Source of the DNA: Polyangiaceae bacterium
GTDB taxonomy: Bacteria; Myxococcota_A; Polyangia; Polyangiales; Polyangiaceae
Direction of reading: 5' to 3'
NCBI GenBank assembly: GCA_029266615.1
Contig: JAQSWN010000058.1
Location: forward strand, 1 to 33,400
Length of the DNA stretch: 33,400 bases
Of this stretch, positions 14,889 through 28,661 are shown in pieces (position 1 is the first letter of the stretch; every line of letters starts with the position of its first letter). The position numbers and the translations under genes were made by a program. The notes beneath the pieces are model-generated. The model did not search any database, was not told where the DNA came from, and saw only the letters and a program-made list of their open reading frames with translations.

Positions 14889-15731
14889 ATGCCTTCGAAA
14901 TCGTCGAAAACGTTAACCGCCGTTCTCGTTTTGCCCGCGCTCGTTCTCACTGGCTGCCCCCGGGACCGTGAAGAGGCGCTCACGCTCGGCGAGGCCACCG
15001 CGGCGCTGGAGCAGGCGAGCGACGCCGGGCAAGCGGAGGGCCTCACGGCCGCCAGCGTCGATCTCTCGACGAGCTTCACCATCGGTCAGGCTGTAAACGA
15101 TGGCGCGCTGGAGCTTCGCACCTTCATCGGTTCCCAGCTGCCGTGCGCGGACATCTCGCTCGAGGACGCGACGCTCACGGTCGTGTACGGCGCGAAGCCC
15201 GGAAACTGTCGCTACCGTGCGCACGCCTTCGAGGGCACGCACGTCATCGCGATCGAGCGTAACGACGACGCGGAGGTACATGTGCACCACGAATGGATTG
15301 GCTTCACGAACGGCGTGGTGTCGTTGGACGGCACCGCGGACGCGACCTGGAGCTTCACGGAGGCGACCCGGCGCGTGAAGCACACGTCACAGTGGAGACA
15401 TGTGCAGAGCGGACGAGTCGGCCAGGGCTCGGGAGATCGGGTGCAGTCGTTGCTCGCGGGCGGGCTCGCGGAGGGGATTCAGGTTGACGGCGAGCGCACC
15501 TGGGAAGGCGAGCGAGGCCGCTGGGACCTGGGGATCGACGGCGTGCAGATGCGCTGGACCGAACCGGTACCGCAAGCTGGCCGCTACACCTTGAGCGCAC
15601 CATTCGACAAGTCCCTCGCCATGTCCTTTCGGCGTGTCGACGACGACACGATTAGCGTCACGGTCAGCGGCCCGCGGCGAGACTTCTCGTTCGACGTGAG
15701 CAAGCTCGGCGTCATCGCCGAACGCGAATGA
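14889..15731 (+). CDS. Lipoprotein of unknown function
   Basis: The 280-residue product has a clear lipoprotein signal with lipobox LTGC at about residues 20-23. The mature part starts with a helical segment rich in Ala and Glu. It continues as mainly beta strands, with internal patterns such as VHHEWIGFTNGVVSLDGTADATWSF and a late repeat-like strand series (ERTWEGERGRWDLGIDG, TISVTVSGPRRDFSFDV). Two Cys (in LPCADIS and GNCRYR) could form a disulfide. I do not recognise the family. It follows the SDR gene by 48 bp on the same strand and its stop is 4 bp from the convergent small lipoprotein gene. Confidence 0.75.
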   Translation: MPSKSSKTLTAVLVLPALVLTGCPRDREEALTLGEATAALEQASDAGQAEGLTAASVDLSTSFTIGQAVNDGALELRTFIGSQLPCADISLEDATLTVVYGAKPGNCRYRAHAFEGTHVIAIERNDDAEVHVHHEWIGFTNGVVSLDGTADATWSFTEATRRVKHTSQWRHVQSGRVGQGSGDRVQSLLAGGLAEGIQVDGERTWEGERGRWDLGIDGVQMRWTEPVPQAGRYTLSAPFDKSLAMSFRRVDDDTISVTVSGPRRDFSFDVSKLGVIAERE

Positions 15732-15735
15732 GAGG

Positions 15736-16191
15736 CTACTGTGAGGGCGCGGTACGGCCCGTAGACGGCGCCGTCGCGACGGCAGAGCCATTATTGCGTC
15801 GCGAAGGCTCTGCCGGACCGCCCGGCCCGAGAGCGGCGAGCGACGTGTCCAGCAGCGCGGATTCGCGGCGGTCCAAAGAGCTCGGGTCCGAGCTCTTGAT
15901 GGCGCGCGCGTAGCCGAGCCAACGCGCGGCGTGCTGCGCGTCACCCAGCTTCAAGAACGTGGCGCCCCGATAAAGCCCGAAGCGGGCGCGGTCACGGCTC
16001 GAGCACGAGGCGAGGCGCTGCTCCGTTTGTTCGAATACCTCCGCCGCTTCCACGTAGTGCCCGTCTTGGTAAAGCGAGCTGCCGCGAGCCACGAAGTGCA
16101 CGCCGCACCCGCTCAGCATCGCGAGCAGCGATGCCAGCGCCAGCGCGGCAGCGCGCGAGCGACGGGGCGAACGGACGGCTTCGCTGCACAT
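15736..16191 (-). CDS. Small TPR-like lipoprotein (paralogue of 31390-31899)
   Basis: The protein has 151 residues. A basic N-terminus, a hydrophobic core and the lipobox LSGC (about residues 26-29) mark it as a lipoprotein. The next about 80 residues form two or three TPR-like helical hairpins: GSSLYQDGHYVEAAEVFEQ, ARFGLYRGATFLKLGDAQHAARWLGYARAI. The tail is Ser/Ala/Pro/Gly-rich and disordered. The same order of motifs (LY-D--Y--A, then Y-RG----LG----A--WL--A-AI) recurs in the lipoprotein at 31390-31899. Such proteins often serve as scaffold or assembly factors in the envelope; here the partner is unknown. Confidence 0.75.
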   Translation of the reverse strand: MCSEAVRSPRRSRAAALALASLLAMLSGCGVHFVARGSSLYQDGHYVEAAEVFEQTEQRLASCSSRDRARFGLYRGATFLKLGDAQHAARWLGYARAIKSSDPSSLDRRESALLDTSLAALGPGGPAEPSRRNNGSAVATAPSTGRTAPSQ

Positions 16192-16446
16192 TTATTCACA
16201 GGGTACACGGACGCTGGTCCGGACGCTCGGACGTTCTGACGGGCGCCGTTCAATCTCGTCTCACTTCGGCTTACTCAGGCTTCCTTGTGCGCCAACTGCG
16301 GCGAGGCCGTGACACACTTTTTTCTCCGCAAATCAAAGCCGAATTGCTATTTGGCACAGTGGCATGGCACGATGCGCCCACCTTTACGGGCCGGGTGGGA
16401 CATCCGCGCGGCCCCCTACCGAATCATCGCTTTTCTGGAGGCTTGA
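16192..16446. other. Divergent intergenic region, probable promoters
   Basis: The 255-bp gap separates the minus-strand TPR lipoprotein from the outer-membrane protein gene. It has three CGGACG words (16208, 16220, 16228) close to the lipoprotein start, a run of six T (16318-16323) and an AT-richer island (about 16328-16352), which is where a promoter for the plus-strand operon would be expected. A perfect Shine-Dalgarno GGAGG (16437-16441) stands 5 bases before ATG 16447. No clear sigma-70 or sigma-54 promoter was found. Confidence 0.5.
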
Positions 16447-17346
16447 ATGCGCAAGGTTGTTTCGTCGCTGGTGCTTGGGACGCTGAGCGTGTGCTCGTCG
16501 GTGGCTTGGGCGGCTGACCCCCCACCCGCTTCGGAGGGGACGGACGCTGCGCCTAGCGCCGGCACGGAGGCCACCACCCCGGCCGCGGACTCGCCGGACG
16601 CGAAGGCGGACGTGGCGAACGCAACTGCGCCCGACAAGGACTCCGCCCTCGTCGCGGACGCGGAGCAAGGCAGCTCGCCGGTGGAGCTTCCCGGCAAGAC
16701 CTACCTGTTCGTCGGGGCGCGCTACCGCGCCATCATCCTCCCCAAGTTCATGATGAACCTGTTCGGAGACGGCGGCAAAACCGTCGTCGCGCACGGCTTC
16801 GGTCCCGAGTTCTCAATCCGCAAGAACGCCTTCGAATACAACCTGAGCGTTTGGTACGCCGGCTACGGCATGAGCCCCACCGCCTTCAAGGCGAAGGACG
16901 ACGGTGAGAAGGCCTGGGAGATTGTGGAGAGCAAGCTGAAGAGCGTGTTCATCACCGCGGACTTCTTGTGGAGCCAGGATTTCTCGCCGGAATTTTCGCT
17001 CAACTACGGCATGGCGGGCGGCTTCGGCATCATCTTCGGAGACCTGTACCGCACGCAGGCGCGCCCTGGTCCGAACGCCAACCCCAACACCGGGGACGGG
17101 TTCGTCCCTTGCGGCGGCAAGTTCGAGGACGGCATGGGCGGCTTCTGCGACGACTCCAACGACCACTACGGCGGCTACACGGAGAAGAGCTGGACGGACG
17201 GGGGCTCGAAGCCAATCCTGTTCCCCTGGCTCGCGCTGCAGACGGGCCTTCGTTACAAGCCGCACAAGAACTTCGCCGCGCGCTTCGACGCGGGCTTCGG
17301 GACCAGCGGCTTCTTTCTCGGCGTTGGAGCCGACTACGGTCTGTGA
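16447..17346 (+). CDS. Probable outer-membrane beta-barrel protein
   Basis: The 299-residue protein has a signal peptide with a likely cut at AWA|ADP (about residue 22). An Ala/Asp/Pro/Thr-rich linker runs to about residue 78. A membrane-barrel-like domain follows, with repeated aromatic strands (YLFVGARYRAIILPKFMMNLF, HGFGPEFSIRKNAFEYNLSVWYAGYGM, LALQTGLRYKPHKNFAARFDAGFG) and a final GVGADYGL. A short loop has two Cys (VPCGGKF and GGFCDDS). It is typical of unassigned myxobacterial outer-membrane proteins. It lies 24 bp before the kinase-activator gene, so the two are probably co-transcribed. Confidence 0.75.
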   Translation: MRKVVSSLVLGTLSVCSSVAWAADPPPASEGTDAAPSAGTEATTPAADSPDAKADVANATAPDKDSALVADAEQGSSPVELPGKTYLFVGARYRAIILPKFMMNLFGDGGKTVVAHGFGPEFSIRKNAFEYNLSVWYAGYGMSPTAFKAKDDGEKAWEIVESKLKSVFITADFLWSQDFSPEFSLNYGMAGGFGIIFGDLYRTQARPGPNANPNTGDGFVPCGGKFEDGMGGFCDDSNDHYGGYTEKSWTDGGSKPILFPWLALQTGLRYKPHKNFAARFDAGFGTSGFFLGVGADYGL

Positions 17347-17370
17347 TTTTGGCGCGGGGGCACGGGTTAC

Positions 17371-21810
<4,440 letters not shown>

Positions 21811-21814
21811 CCCC

Positions 21815-23752
<1,938 letters not shown>

Positions 23753-23766
23753 GGCGAGCGCGTCGC

Positions 23767-25515
23767 TCAGTTGCGCGCGTCGATGCGGTACATCACCTGC
23801 TTGAGCGGCCCGTCCCCGGCCGACTTCGCGCGGTCCGCCGACTTGGCGTTCTTGGTGATGACGGCGTTCAGCTTGGCCGACACTTCCTTGCTGCCCTTGG
23901 GCGTGAGGTGGTCGATGGCCTGCGCGGCCGTGAAGCGCACGGCCGCGTTTTGGATGCTGTCGATCTTGCCGACCAGCTCGTCACGCGCGGCGTCGTCGCC
24001 GAGGATGCCGATCATGTAGCCCGCCTTCATGCCGACGAACTGGTTGGCTTGCTCTTGGTTTTCCGGCTTCTGGATGGCGGCCACGTAGCAGTTGGCGCGG
24101 TCACCACAGGCCTTGACGAGGCCTTCCACGAGCTTGAACGCTTTCTTCTCGATGTCCGCGCTGCCGTAACGCTCCACCGCGGCGCCGACGGTCGCGAGCT
24201 GCTCGGCCTTGGCGATCTTCATGGCGGTGACGGTTACGCCGGCCTGGTAAGCCTTCAAATCGTCGCCCGTGCCCTTGGTCTTCGCGGCGCGGTCCAACAG
24301 CCAGTCGACCATGCCCGGATCATAGAACTGGCCAGACGCTTCCGTGAGCGCCTCGAGCGCGCCGCCCGCGGGCGGGATTTCGTTCTCGAGCGTGAACGAC
24401 TCGTAGGCGGCTTTGAACGCGGCCTTCGACTCCTCCGTCGCAGGCACCTTGGTGAGCTCCCGCGCGATCACGGCCTTCGTCGGCGCGTCCTTCTCGGTGT
24501 TGAGGGCGGCGACCAGCGGCGCGGTCGCATCCGCGCGCCCGCTGGTACCGAGGATGAGCGCGGCCGTCGCGACATAAGGCGTACCTTGCGCGGGCTTGCC
24601 GGTGATCTCCTTGATGCGCTGCATCGCGTACGCGGAGAGCTTCTCGTCCTTACCGGAGATGAGCTTGGAGGCAGCGTCTACCGTCGGCTTGCCGAGCTTG
24701 ACGAGGGCGAGCACGGCCGTGGGCTGAATGTCGGCCTTGTTCGGATCCAGCATCACCTTCATCAGCGGCTCGACGGCCGCGGGGTCGCCGATCATGCCGA
24801 GCAGCTGCGCGGCCGTCGCCTGCCAGAACTGCTGGTCGCGGAAGGGATCGATGGCGGACTTGTCCTTGCCGGGCGGCGTCATTTCCTGCTCCAGGCGAGC
24901 GCTGAGCGGGCCGACCCAGGCCTTGCTCGGCATGTCGAGCATCGCGTCTGCGTAGTCTTTGTAGGTGACGCCGCCGAGCATGGTGCTCGCGCGGAGCTTC
25001 ACGAAGGCCTCGACCATCGGCACCGCCAACGATTCGAGCTTCAAGTCTGCCGCCGCCTGCGCCGCCCACTTGATGTCGCTCTCGTCCTTGGCCGTCGCCG
25101 GCTTCTTCGCGAACTCGTCAAAGGCCTTCTTGAGGGCCGGCTCGGTGCGCTTGTCACGGTACGAGGCGATCAGCTTGATGAGCGAGACGCGCGTCTTCGT
25201 GTCGAGGCCGTCGTAGTCATTGACGTAAGCGTTAGTGAGCGGCTCTACGGTCTTGTTGACCAAGTCCTGCACGCCTGGCGCTTTGATGTCGTTGCCGTTG
25301 CGCGTGACCGCGTCCTCGAAGAACTGCTCGAGTCGCTTCACGGCGCGCGCCTTCCACGGGCCGTCGCTCAGCTTTTCCACCCAGTAGTCAGGCTGACTCT
25401 CGTCTTTGCAGCCGACGAGCATGGAGGCGACCATCACGGTGGCGGTGGTGGTGGTGGCGGTGCCCAGGATGAGCGAACGAACGAGAGACGCGACGGTACG
25501 CGAGGAGCGCAGCAT
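23767..25515 (-). CDS. HEAT/Armadillo-like repeat lipoprotein
   Basis: The product has 582 residues. The signal peptide includes a Thr stretch (ATTTTATV) and ends with lipobox LVGC (about 33-36). The mature part is all-helical and rich in Ala, Lys and Glu. It carries HEAT-like units such as QQFWQATAAQLLGMIGDPAAVEPLMKVML, PTAVLALVKLG and AAVRFTAAQAIDHL, a fold used for protein docking. A perfect GGGAGGA (minus strand, 25522-25528) stands 6 bases before the ATG. The downstream FHA activator follows at 14 bp. The lipoprotein may sense or relay an envelope signal to that regulator; this is inferred from linkage only. Confidence 0.8.
   Translation of the reverse strand: MLRSSRTVASLVRSLILGTATTTTATVMVASMLVGCKDESQPDYWVEKLSDGPWKARAVKRLEQFFEDAVTRNGNDIKAPGVQDLVNKTVEPLTNAYVNDYDGLDTKTRVSLIKLIASYRDKRTEPALKKAFDEFAKKPATAKDESDIKWAAQAAADLKLESLAVPMVEAFVKLRASTMLGGVTYKDYADAMLDMPSKAWVGPLSARLEQEMTPPGKDKSAIDPFRDQQFWQATAAQLLGMIGDPAAVEPLMKVMLDPNKADIQPTAVLALVKLGKPTVDAASKLISGKDEKLSAYAMQRIKEITGKPAQGTPYVATAALILGTSGRADATAPLVAALNTEKDAPTKAVIARELTKVPATEESKAAFKAAYESFTLENEIPPAGGALEALTEASGQFYDPGMVDWLLDRAAKTKGTGDDLKAYQAGVTVTAMKIAKAEQLATVGAAVERYGSADIEKKAFKLVEGLVKACGDRANCYVAAIQKPENQEQANQFVGMKAGYMIGILGDDAARDELVGKIDSIQNAAVRFTAAQAIDHLTPKGSKEVSAKLNAVITKNAKSADRAKSAGDGPLKQVMYRIDARN
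25438..25461. repeat. GGT/GGC microsatellite in the signal peptide
   Basis: A run of eight GGT or GGC triplets on the plus strand encodes part of the Thr-rich segment of the HEAT lipoprotein signal peptide on the minus strand. Eight adjacent GG doublets could also form a two-layer G-quadruplex on the template strand. Confidence 0.7.
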
Positions 25516-25566
25516 GGAAATTCCTCCCGAGACGGATAGGCGATAGGACAGCTAGAGGACCCGAAG

Positions 25567-25610
25567 AAACCTGAGCTTGCGCCGGAAACTCGCGCAAAAT
25601 CCCCAGGTTT
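25567..25610 (-). promoter_or_regulatory. Structured 5' leader of the HEAT lipoprotein operon
   Basis: An outer 7-bp stem AAACCTG (25567-25573) / CAGGTTT (25604-25610) encloses an inner 6-bp stem TTGCGC (25577-25582) / GCGCAA (25592-25597) with a 9-base loop. It would sit at the very 5' end of the transcript predicted from the promoter at 25621-25650. No known riboswitch class was recognised. Confidence 0.4.
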
Positions 25611-25620
25611 GGAGCGCCCC

Positions 25621-25650
25621 AAGCTAGGCCGTTCGCGTCCAGCCTGTCAA
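25621..25650 (-). promoter_or_regulatory. Probable sigma-70 promoter for the HEAT lipoprotein / FHA activator operon
   Basis: On the minus strand there is a consensus -35 TTGACA (25645-25650), an 18-bp spacer and a weak -10 TAGCTT (25621-25626). The transcript would start near 25614, giving a leader of about 100 bases before ATG 25515. Confidence 0.45.
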
Positions 25651-25659
25651 CGAACGCTA

Positions 25660-25672
25660 ACAGTGACACTGT
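25660..25672. promoter_or_regulatory. 13-bp perfect palindrome upstream of the -35 element
   Basis: ACAGTG-A-CACTGT lies 10 bp upstream of the TTGACA element in the gap between the FAD oxidoreductase gene and the HEAT lipoprotein gene. Its position suits an activator or repressor site. Confidence 0.4.
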
Positions 25673-25735
25673 AGGTAACGCACCGCGTCGCACGAATCCG
25701 CGACTGATCTGCGTCCAGCTGACTCAAGCGGCTCA

Positions 25736-26899
25736 TCAGCCGATGATCATCGCTTCCGAAAGGGTCGTTCCCAGCTTGAAGCGGCGGTGCGCCCACGCGT
25801 CGAACGGCGCCGGCGTCTCGCCCGTTGCGAGCAGGCGCGCGAGTCGTTTGCCGACCGCAGGCGCCATCATGAATCCGTGGCCCATGAAACCGCTGACCAG
25901 ATAGAAGCCGGGCCGCTCGTCCACGGGACCCACGACGGGCGCGTGATCCGGAGAGAGATCGTAAAGGCCTGCCCACTGCCGTTGGATTTTGAGCGACGAC
26001 AGCGCGGGGCACGCGGTGATGAGCGCGCGCGAATAGAGCGCGAGGAAGCGTATCGAAGACGCTTGGCTCGTTCCTTCCGGCGTCTTCGGGTTGCCGATGC
26101 CGCCGACGATTTCCCCGCGAGTCGACTGCGAGAAGTAGAGCCCGTTGCCGAGCTCCGCGACGAGCGGACCTAGAAACGGTTTTAGCGGCTCACTGGCGCA
26201 AATCTCGTGACGGTGTGGCTTGGTCGGTAAGTCCACTCCTATGCTGCGCGCGAGCTCGGGGCTGTAGGCGCCGCAGGCGTTCACGACCACGGGCGCGCGC
26301 ACCGAACCATGCTCGGTCACGACCCCGGACACCGCCCCGCCGGAAGTCTCCACCGCGTGCACTCGGCAAAACGTGTGAATGCTCACCCCCAGCGCGCGCG
26401 CTCCTTCCGCGTAGCCCCACACGAAGGGCCATGGAAACACCACCGCGTCGCCTCCGTTGAAGCTCGCGGCCAGTACGCCGCGCGGCTCCAGCTGCGGCAC
26501 GATGCGCTTGGCCTCGACGCCGTCCACCAGCTCCGTGCCCAGGCCGAGCCGCCGCTGCAGCTCGACGCTCTGGGTGAGCTCTTGCGCACGCTTGTCGTCG
26601 CGCGCCAAAAACAGATAGCCACCCTGCCGAAACCACGTGTTGATGCGGTGTTCGTGTGCGAACTCTTTGCACATCGCGAGGCTCTCGCGCATGAGCGTCA
26701 CGTTCGCTTCGCTCGACCACTGCGCGCGCACGCCTCCGCCGTTGCGGCCACTCGCGCCCCCACACAGGTAGCCGGCGTCCAGCACCAAGATGCGCCGTCG
26801 CGGGTGCTCTTTCGCGAGGTGGTAAGCGGTAGCCAAGCCCATGATGCCGGCGCCGACGATCACGACATCGACCGCGTCGGGGAGGGGAGGGACGCTCAC
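25736..26899 (-). CDS. FAD-dependent oxidoreductase, DAO/sarcosine-oxidase-beta type
   Basis: A GTG at 26897-26899, 10 bases after the CysQ stop, gives 387 residues; longer frames invade the upstream gene. The N-terminus has the dinucleotide-binding motif VVIVGAGIMGLATAYHLAKE, followed by ASGRNGGGVRAQW, typical of the DAO fold. VVNACGAYSPELARSIG marks the second cofactor segment. The C-terminal GLYDLSPDHAPVVGPV...GFMGHGFMMAPAVG closes the FAD site as in sarcosine oxidase beta, DadA and D-hydroxyproline dehydrogenase. It probably oxidises a secondary or D-amino acid or N-methyl amine; the substrate is not known. It is the last gene of the minus-strand quartet starting at 30665. Confidence 0.9.
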   Translation of the reverse strand: MSVPPLPDAVDVVIVGAGIMGLATAYHLAKEHPRRRILVLDAGYLCGGASGRNGGGVRAQWSSEANVTLMRESLAMCKEFAHEHRINTWFRQGGYLFLARDDKRAQELTQSVELQRRLGLGTELVDGVEAKRIVPQLEPRGVLAASFNGGDAVVFPWPFVWGYAEGARALGVSIHTFCRVHAVETSGGAVSGVVTEHGSVRAPVVVNACGAYSPELARSIGVDLPTKPHRHEICASEPLKPFLGPLVAELGNGLYFSQSTRGEIVGGIGNPKTPEGTSQASSIRFLALYSRALITACPALSSLKIQRQWAGLYDLSPDHAPVVGPVDERPGFYLVSGFMGHGFMMAPAVGKRLARLLATGETPAPFDAWAHRRFKLGTTLSEAMIIG

Positions 26900-26909
26900 C
26901 CCCGATACT

Positions 26910-27716
26910 TTACCGCAGCTCTTCCAACGCGCGAACCAGCTCGTCGTGGACGCGGCCATTGCTGGCGAGCAAGCCGCGATCATTGCTGAGCGAAGGCGCG
27001 CGGTAATCGATGGCGTCTCCGTAGGTATCCGTCAGCACGCCGCCCGCAGCGGCGACGAGCGCGTCTGCGGCACACGCGTCCCAGCGCTTGCCGGCGTAGC
27101 CGGGCGCCACGTAAGCCTCCACCTCACCCTTGGCGACGAGGGTGCCCTTCAACCCAGCGCTGCCCATCACTTTGATGTCGCGCGGCGCGAGCCGAGCCAG
27201 CGCGCGCTCGAGCTGCGGGCTCCGATGCGAGCGCGAGCCGACGAGCGTGCCTTGCCGAACTTGGGCAACTTCGCTTACGCGGATTGGCTGCTCTTTGCCG
27301 TCCGCCACCCGCACCGCGCCCTGGCCAACCCAACCCGCGAACACTTCGCCGCGCGCCGGCGCGTCGATGACGGAGGCGATGGCGCGGTTGCCCTCCACGA
27401 GACCGATCATCACCGCGAACTCTCCATTGCGATCGACGAACTCACGCGTGCCATCTACCGGATCCACGAAAAAGATGCGGTCGTGGTCGCGATAGTCCGC
27501 GAACGTCTCTGGGTCGCTCTCCTCCGCCACGATTGGCACCCCCGGGAAGCGCTTCTGCAGTTGCTCGCAGATCAGATCGTTGGCGCGACGATCGGCTTCG
27601 GTGACCGGATCTTGAGGCGCCTTATACTCGACCTCGAACGGGCGCGCGTACACCTCCATGATGACCCGCGCCGCGTCCGCAGCGATGGCGCGGAGCAGGG
27701 TGAGCTCGGCGTTCAC
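26910..27716 (-). CDS. CysQ-like 3'(2'),5'-bisphosphate nucleotidase / inositol monophosphatase family
   Basis: The enzyme is a Mg-dependent phosphatase. A GTG at 27714-27716 overlaps the preceding TGA in GTGA and gives 268 residues. Metal-site motifs are all present: DPVTEADRRAN, VAEES, FVDPVDGTREFV, and the late KRWDACAADAL. The DGT(K/R)EF...NGEFAV pattern is closer to CysQ, which hydrolyses PAP to AMP, than to SuhB-type inositol phosphatases. The assignment between these subfamilies is not certain. The gene is coupled to the aldo/keto reductase gene in front and 10 bp from the FAD oxidoreductase behind. Confidence 0.88.
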   Translation of the reverse strand: MNAELTLLRAIAADAARVIMEVYARPFEVEYKAPQDPVTEADRRANDLICEQLQKRFPGVPIVAEESDPETFADYRDHDRIFFVDPVDGTREFVDRNGEFAVMIGLVEGNRAIASVIDAPARGEVFAGWVGQGAVRVADGKEQPIRVSEVAQVRQGTLVGSRSHRSPQLERALARLAPRDIKVMGSAGLKGTLVAKGEVEAYVAPGYAGKRWDACAADALVAAAGGVLTDTYGDAIDYRAPSLSNDRGLLASNGRVHDELVRALEELR

Positions 27717-28654
27717 GAGTGAATTCCCACGTTTTCCAGCCGCCGGATCAGGGCGTTTCGCGAATCCTCCGGCAGGTAAGGCGGCTCCTTGCCGGCTTCC
27801 CGCAGCAGCTGGTCCAGCTGCACTGCGCTGCGTGGTCCGATGACGACCGCGCTCAGCGCCGGCTCCGAAAGCGCGAATCGCAAGGCGGCGGCGCGCAAGC
27901 TCGGGATGTCCCCACCTACGCTCGGCCGTAGCGCCGAAAGTTGCGAGATGCGCTTTTTGAAGTCGTCCAGCGTCCACCGGTCACGACGGTGGTCGCCTTG
28001 AGGGAACTGCTTCGTGCTCGGCCATTGGCCGCACAAGAGGCCGTGCGAAAGCGCGGAGCGACCGATGAGCCCCACCTGCTTCTCGCGAGCGAGCGTGAGC
28101 ACTCCGGACAAATCTTGCTGATGAAACGCGTTGAACGCGAGCTCCAGCACCTGCGCGCCTTGCTCCACGGCGCGCGTGCCCACCGCGGCGTCTCCCATGC
28201 TCACACCCCAGGCTCGCGCGATCCCGTCCTCGCACAGCGACTTCATCGTTTCGGCGACGTGCGGCTTGTCCAGCGCGACGGTGGAGGGGTTGTGCAAGAG
28301 CAGCACGTCGATTCGGCGACCGAGTCGCTCCTTCGACTTGTTGGCGGCCTCACGCAAATACTCCGCGTCGAAGCGTTTGATGGGAGGCGACGCCGCGCGG
28401 TCCGTACCAATCTTGGTGATCACGACTGCGCCTTCGCGGTCTGCGAGCAGCCGCCCCAAGCGCTCTTCCATCTTGCCCTTGGCGTAAGCGTCGGAAGTGT
28501 CGAACGCGTCGATACCCAAGCCAAGCGCGCGCGCGATGACCTGATCCTGATCCGCTTCGTCCACCTGGCCGTAGCCATCGCCTGAGAGCCCCCAGGTGCC
28601 GAGCACGAGCTCCGGTAGCTCGATCCCCGTATTTCCAAGCGTTCGGCGGCGCAT
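27713..28654 (-). CDS. Aldo/keto reductase family protein
   Basis: ATG 28652-28654 gives 313 residues with the start MRRRTLGNTGIELPELVLGTWGLSGDGYGQVDE, a standard AKR opening. The catalytic tetrad is seen as Asp52 and Tyr57 in FDTSDAY, Lys81 in ITKIG and His111 in LLLHNPS. RFALSEPALSAVVIGPRSAVQLDQLL is the usual late AKR motif before the C-terminal loop. The protein reduces an aldehyde or ketone with NADPH. The substrate is unknown. It starts 7 bp after the stop of the GT-C-like membrane protein gene and its stop overlaps the CysQ-like start, so it is inside a tight operon. Confidence 0.9.
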   Translation of the reverse strand: MRRRTLGNTGIELPELVLGTWGLSGDGYGQVDEADQDQVIARALGLGIDAFDTSDAYAKGKMEERLGRLLADREGAVVITKIGTDRAASPPIKRFDAEYLREAANKSKERLGRRIDVLLLHNPSTVALDKPHVAETMKSLCEDGIARAWGVSMGDAAVGTRAVEQGAQVLELAFNAFHQQDLSGVLTLAREKQVGLIGRSALSHGLLCGQWPSTKQFPQGDHRRDRWTLDDFKKRISQLSALRPSVGGDIPSLRAAALRFALSEPALSAVVIGPRSAVQLDQLLREAGKEPPYLPEDSRNALIRRLENVGIHS

Positions 28655-28661
28655 GCAGCGG

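Noticed and set aside
16208..16233. Three CGGACG words near the small TPR lipoprotein start
   Set aside because: Spacing is irregular (12 and 8 bp) and the word is unremarkable in GC-rich DNA.
16351..16375. TTGGCAC and TGGCAT words resembling sigma-54 -24 elements upstream of the outer-membrane protein and kinase-activator genes
   Set aside because: The -12 GC is not 10 bp after the GG in any register (it is off by one or more), and sigma-54 spacing is strict.
23908..25539. 543-codon plus-strand frame across the HEAT lipoprotein
   Set aside because: Antisense shadow; Arg/Gly/Leu-rich with no fold pattern, whereas the minus frame has a signal peptide and strong Shine-Dalgarno.
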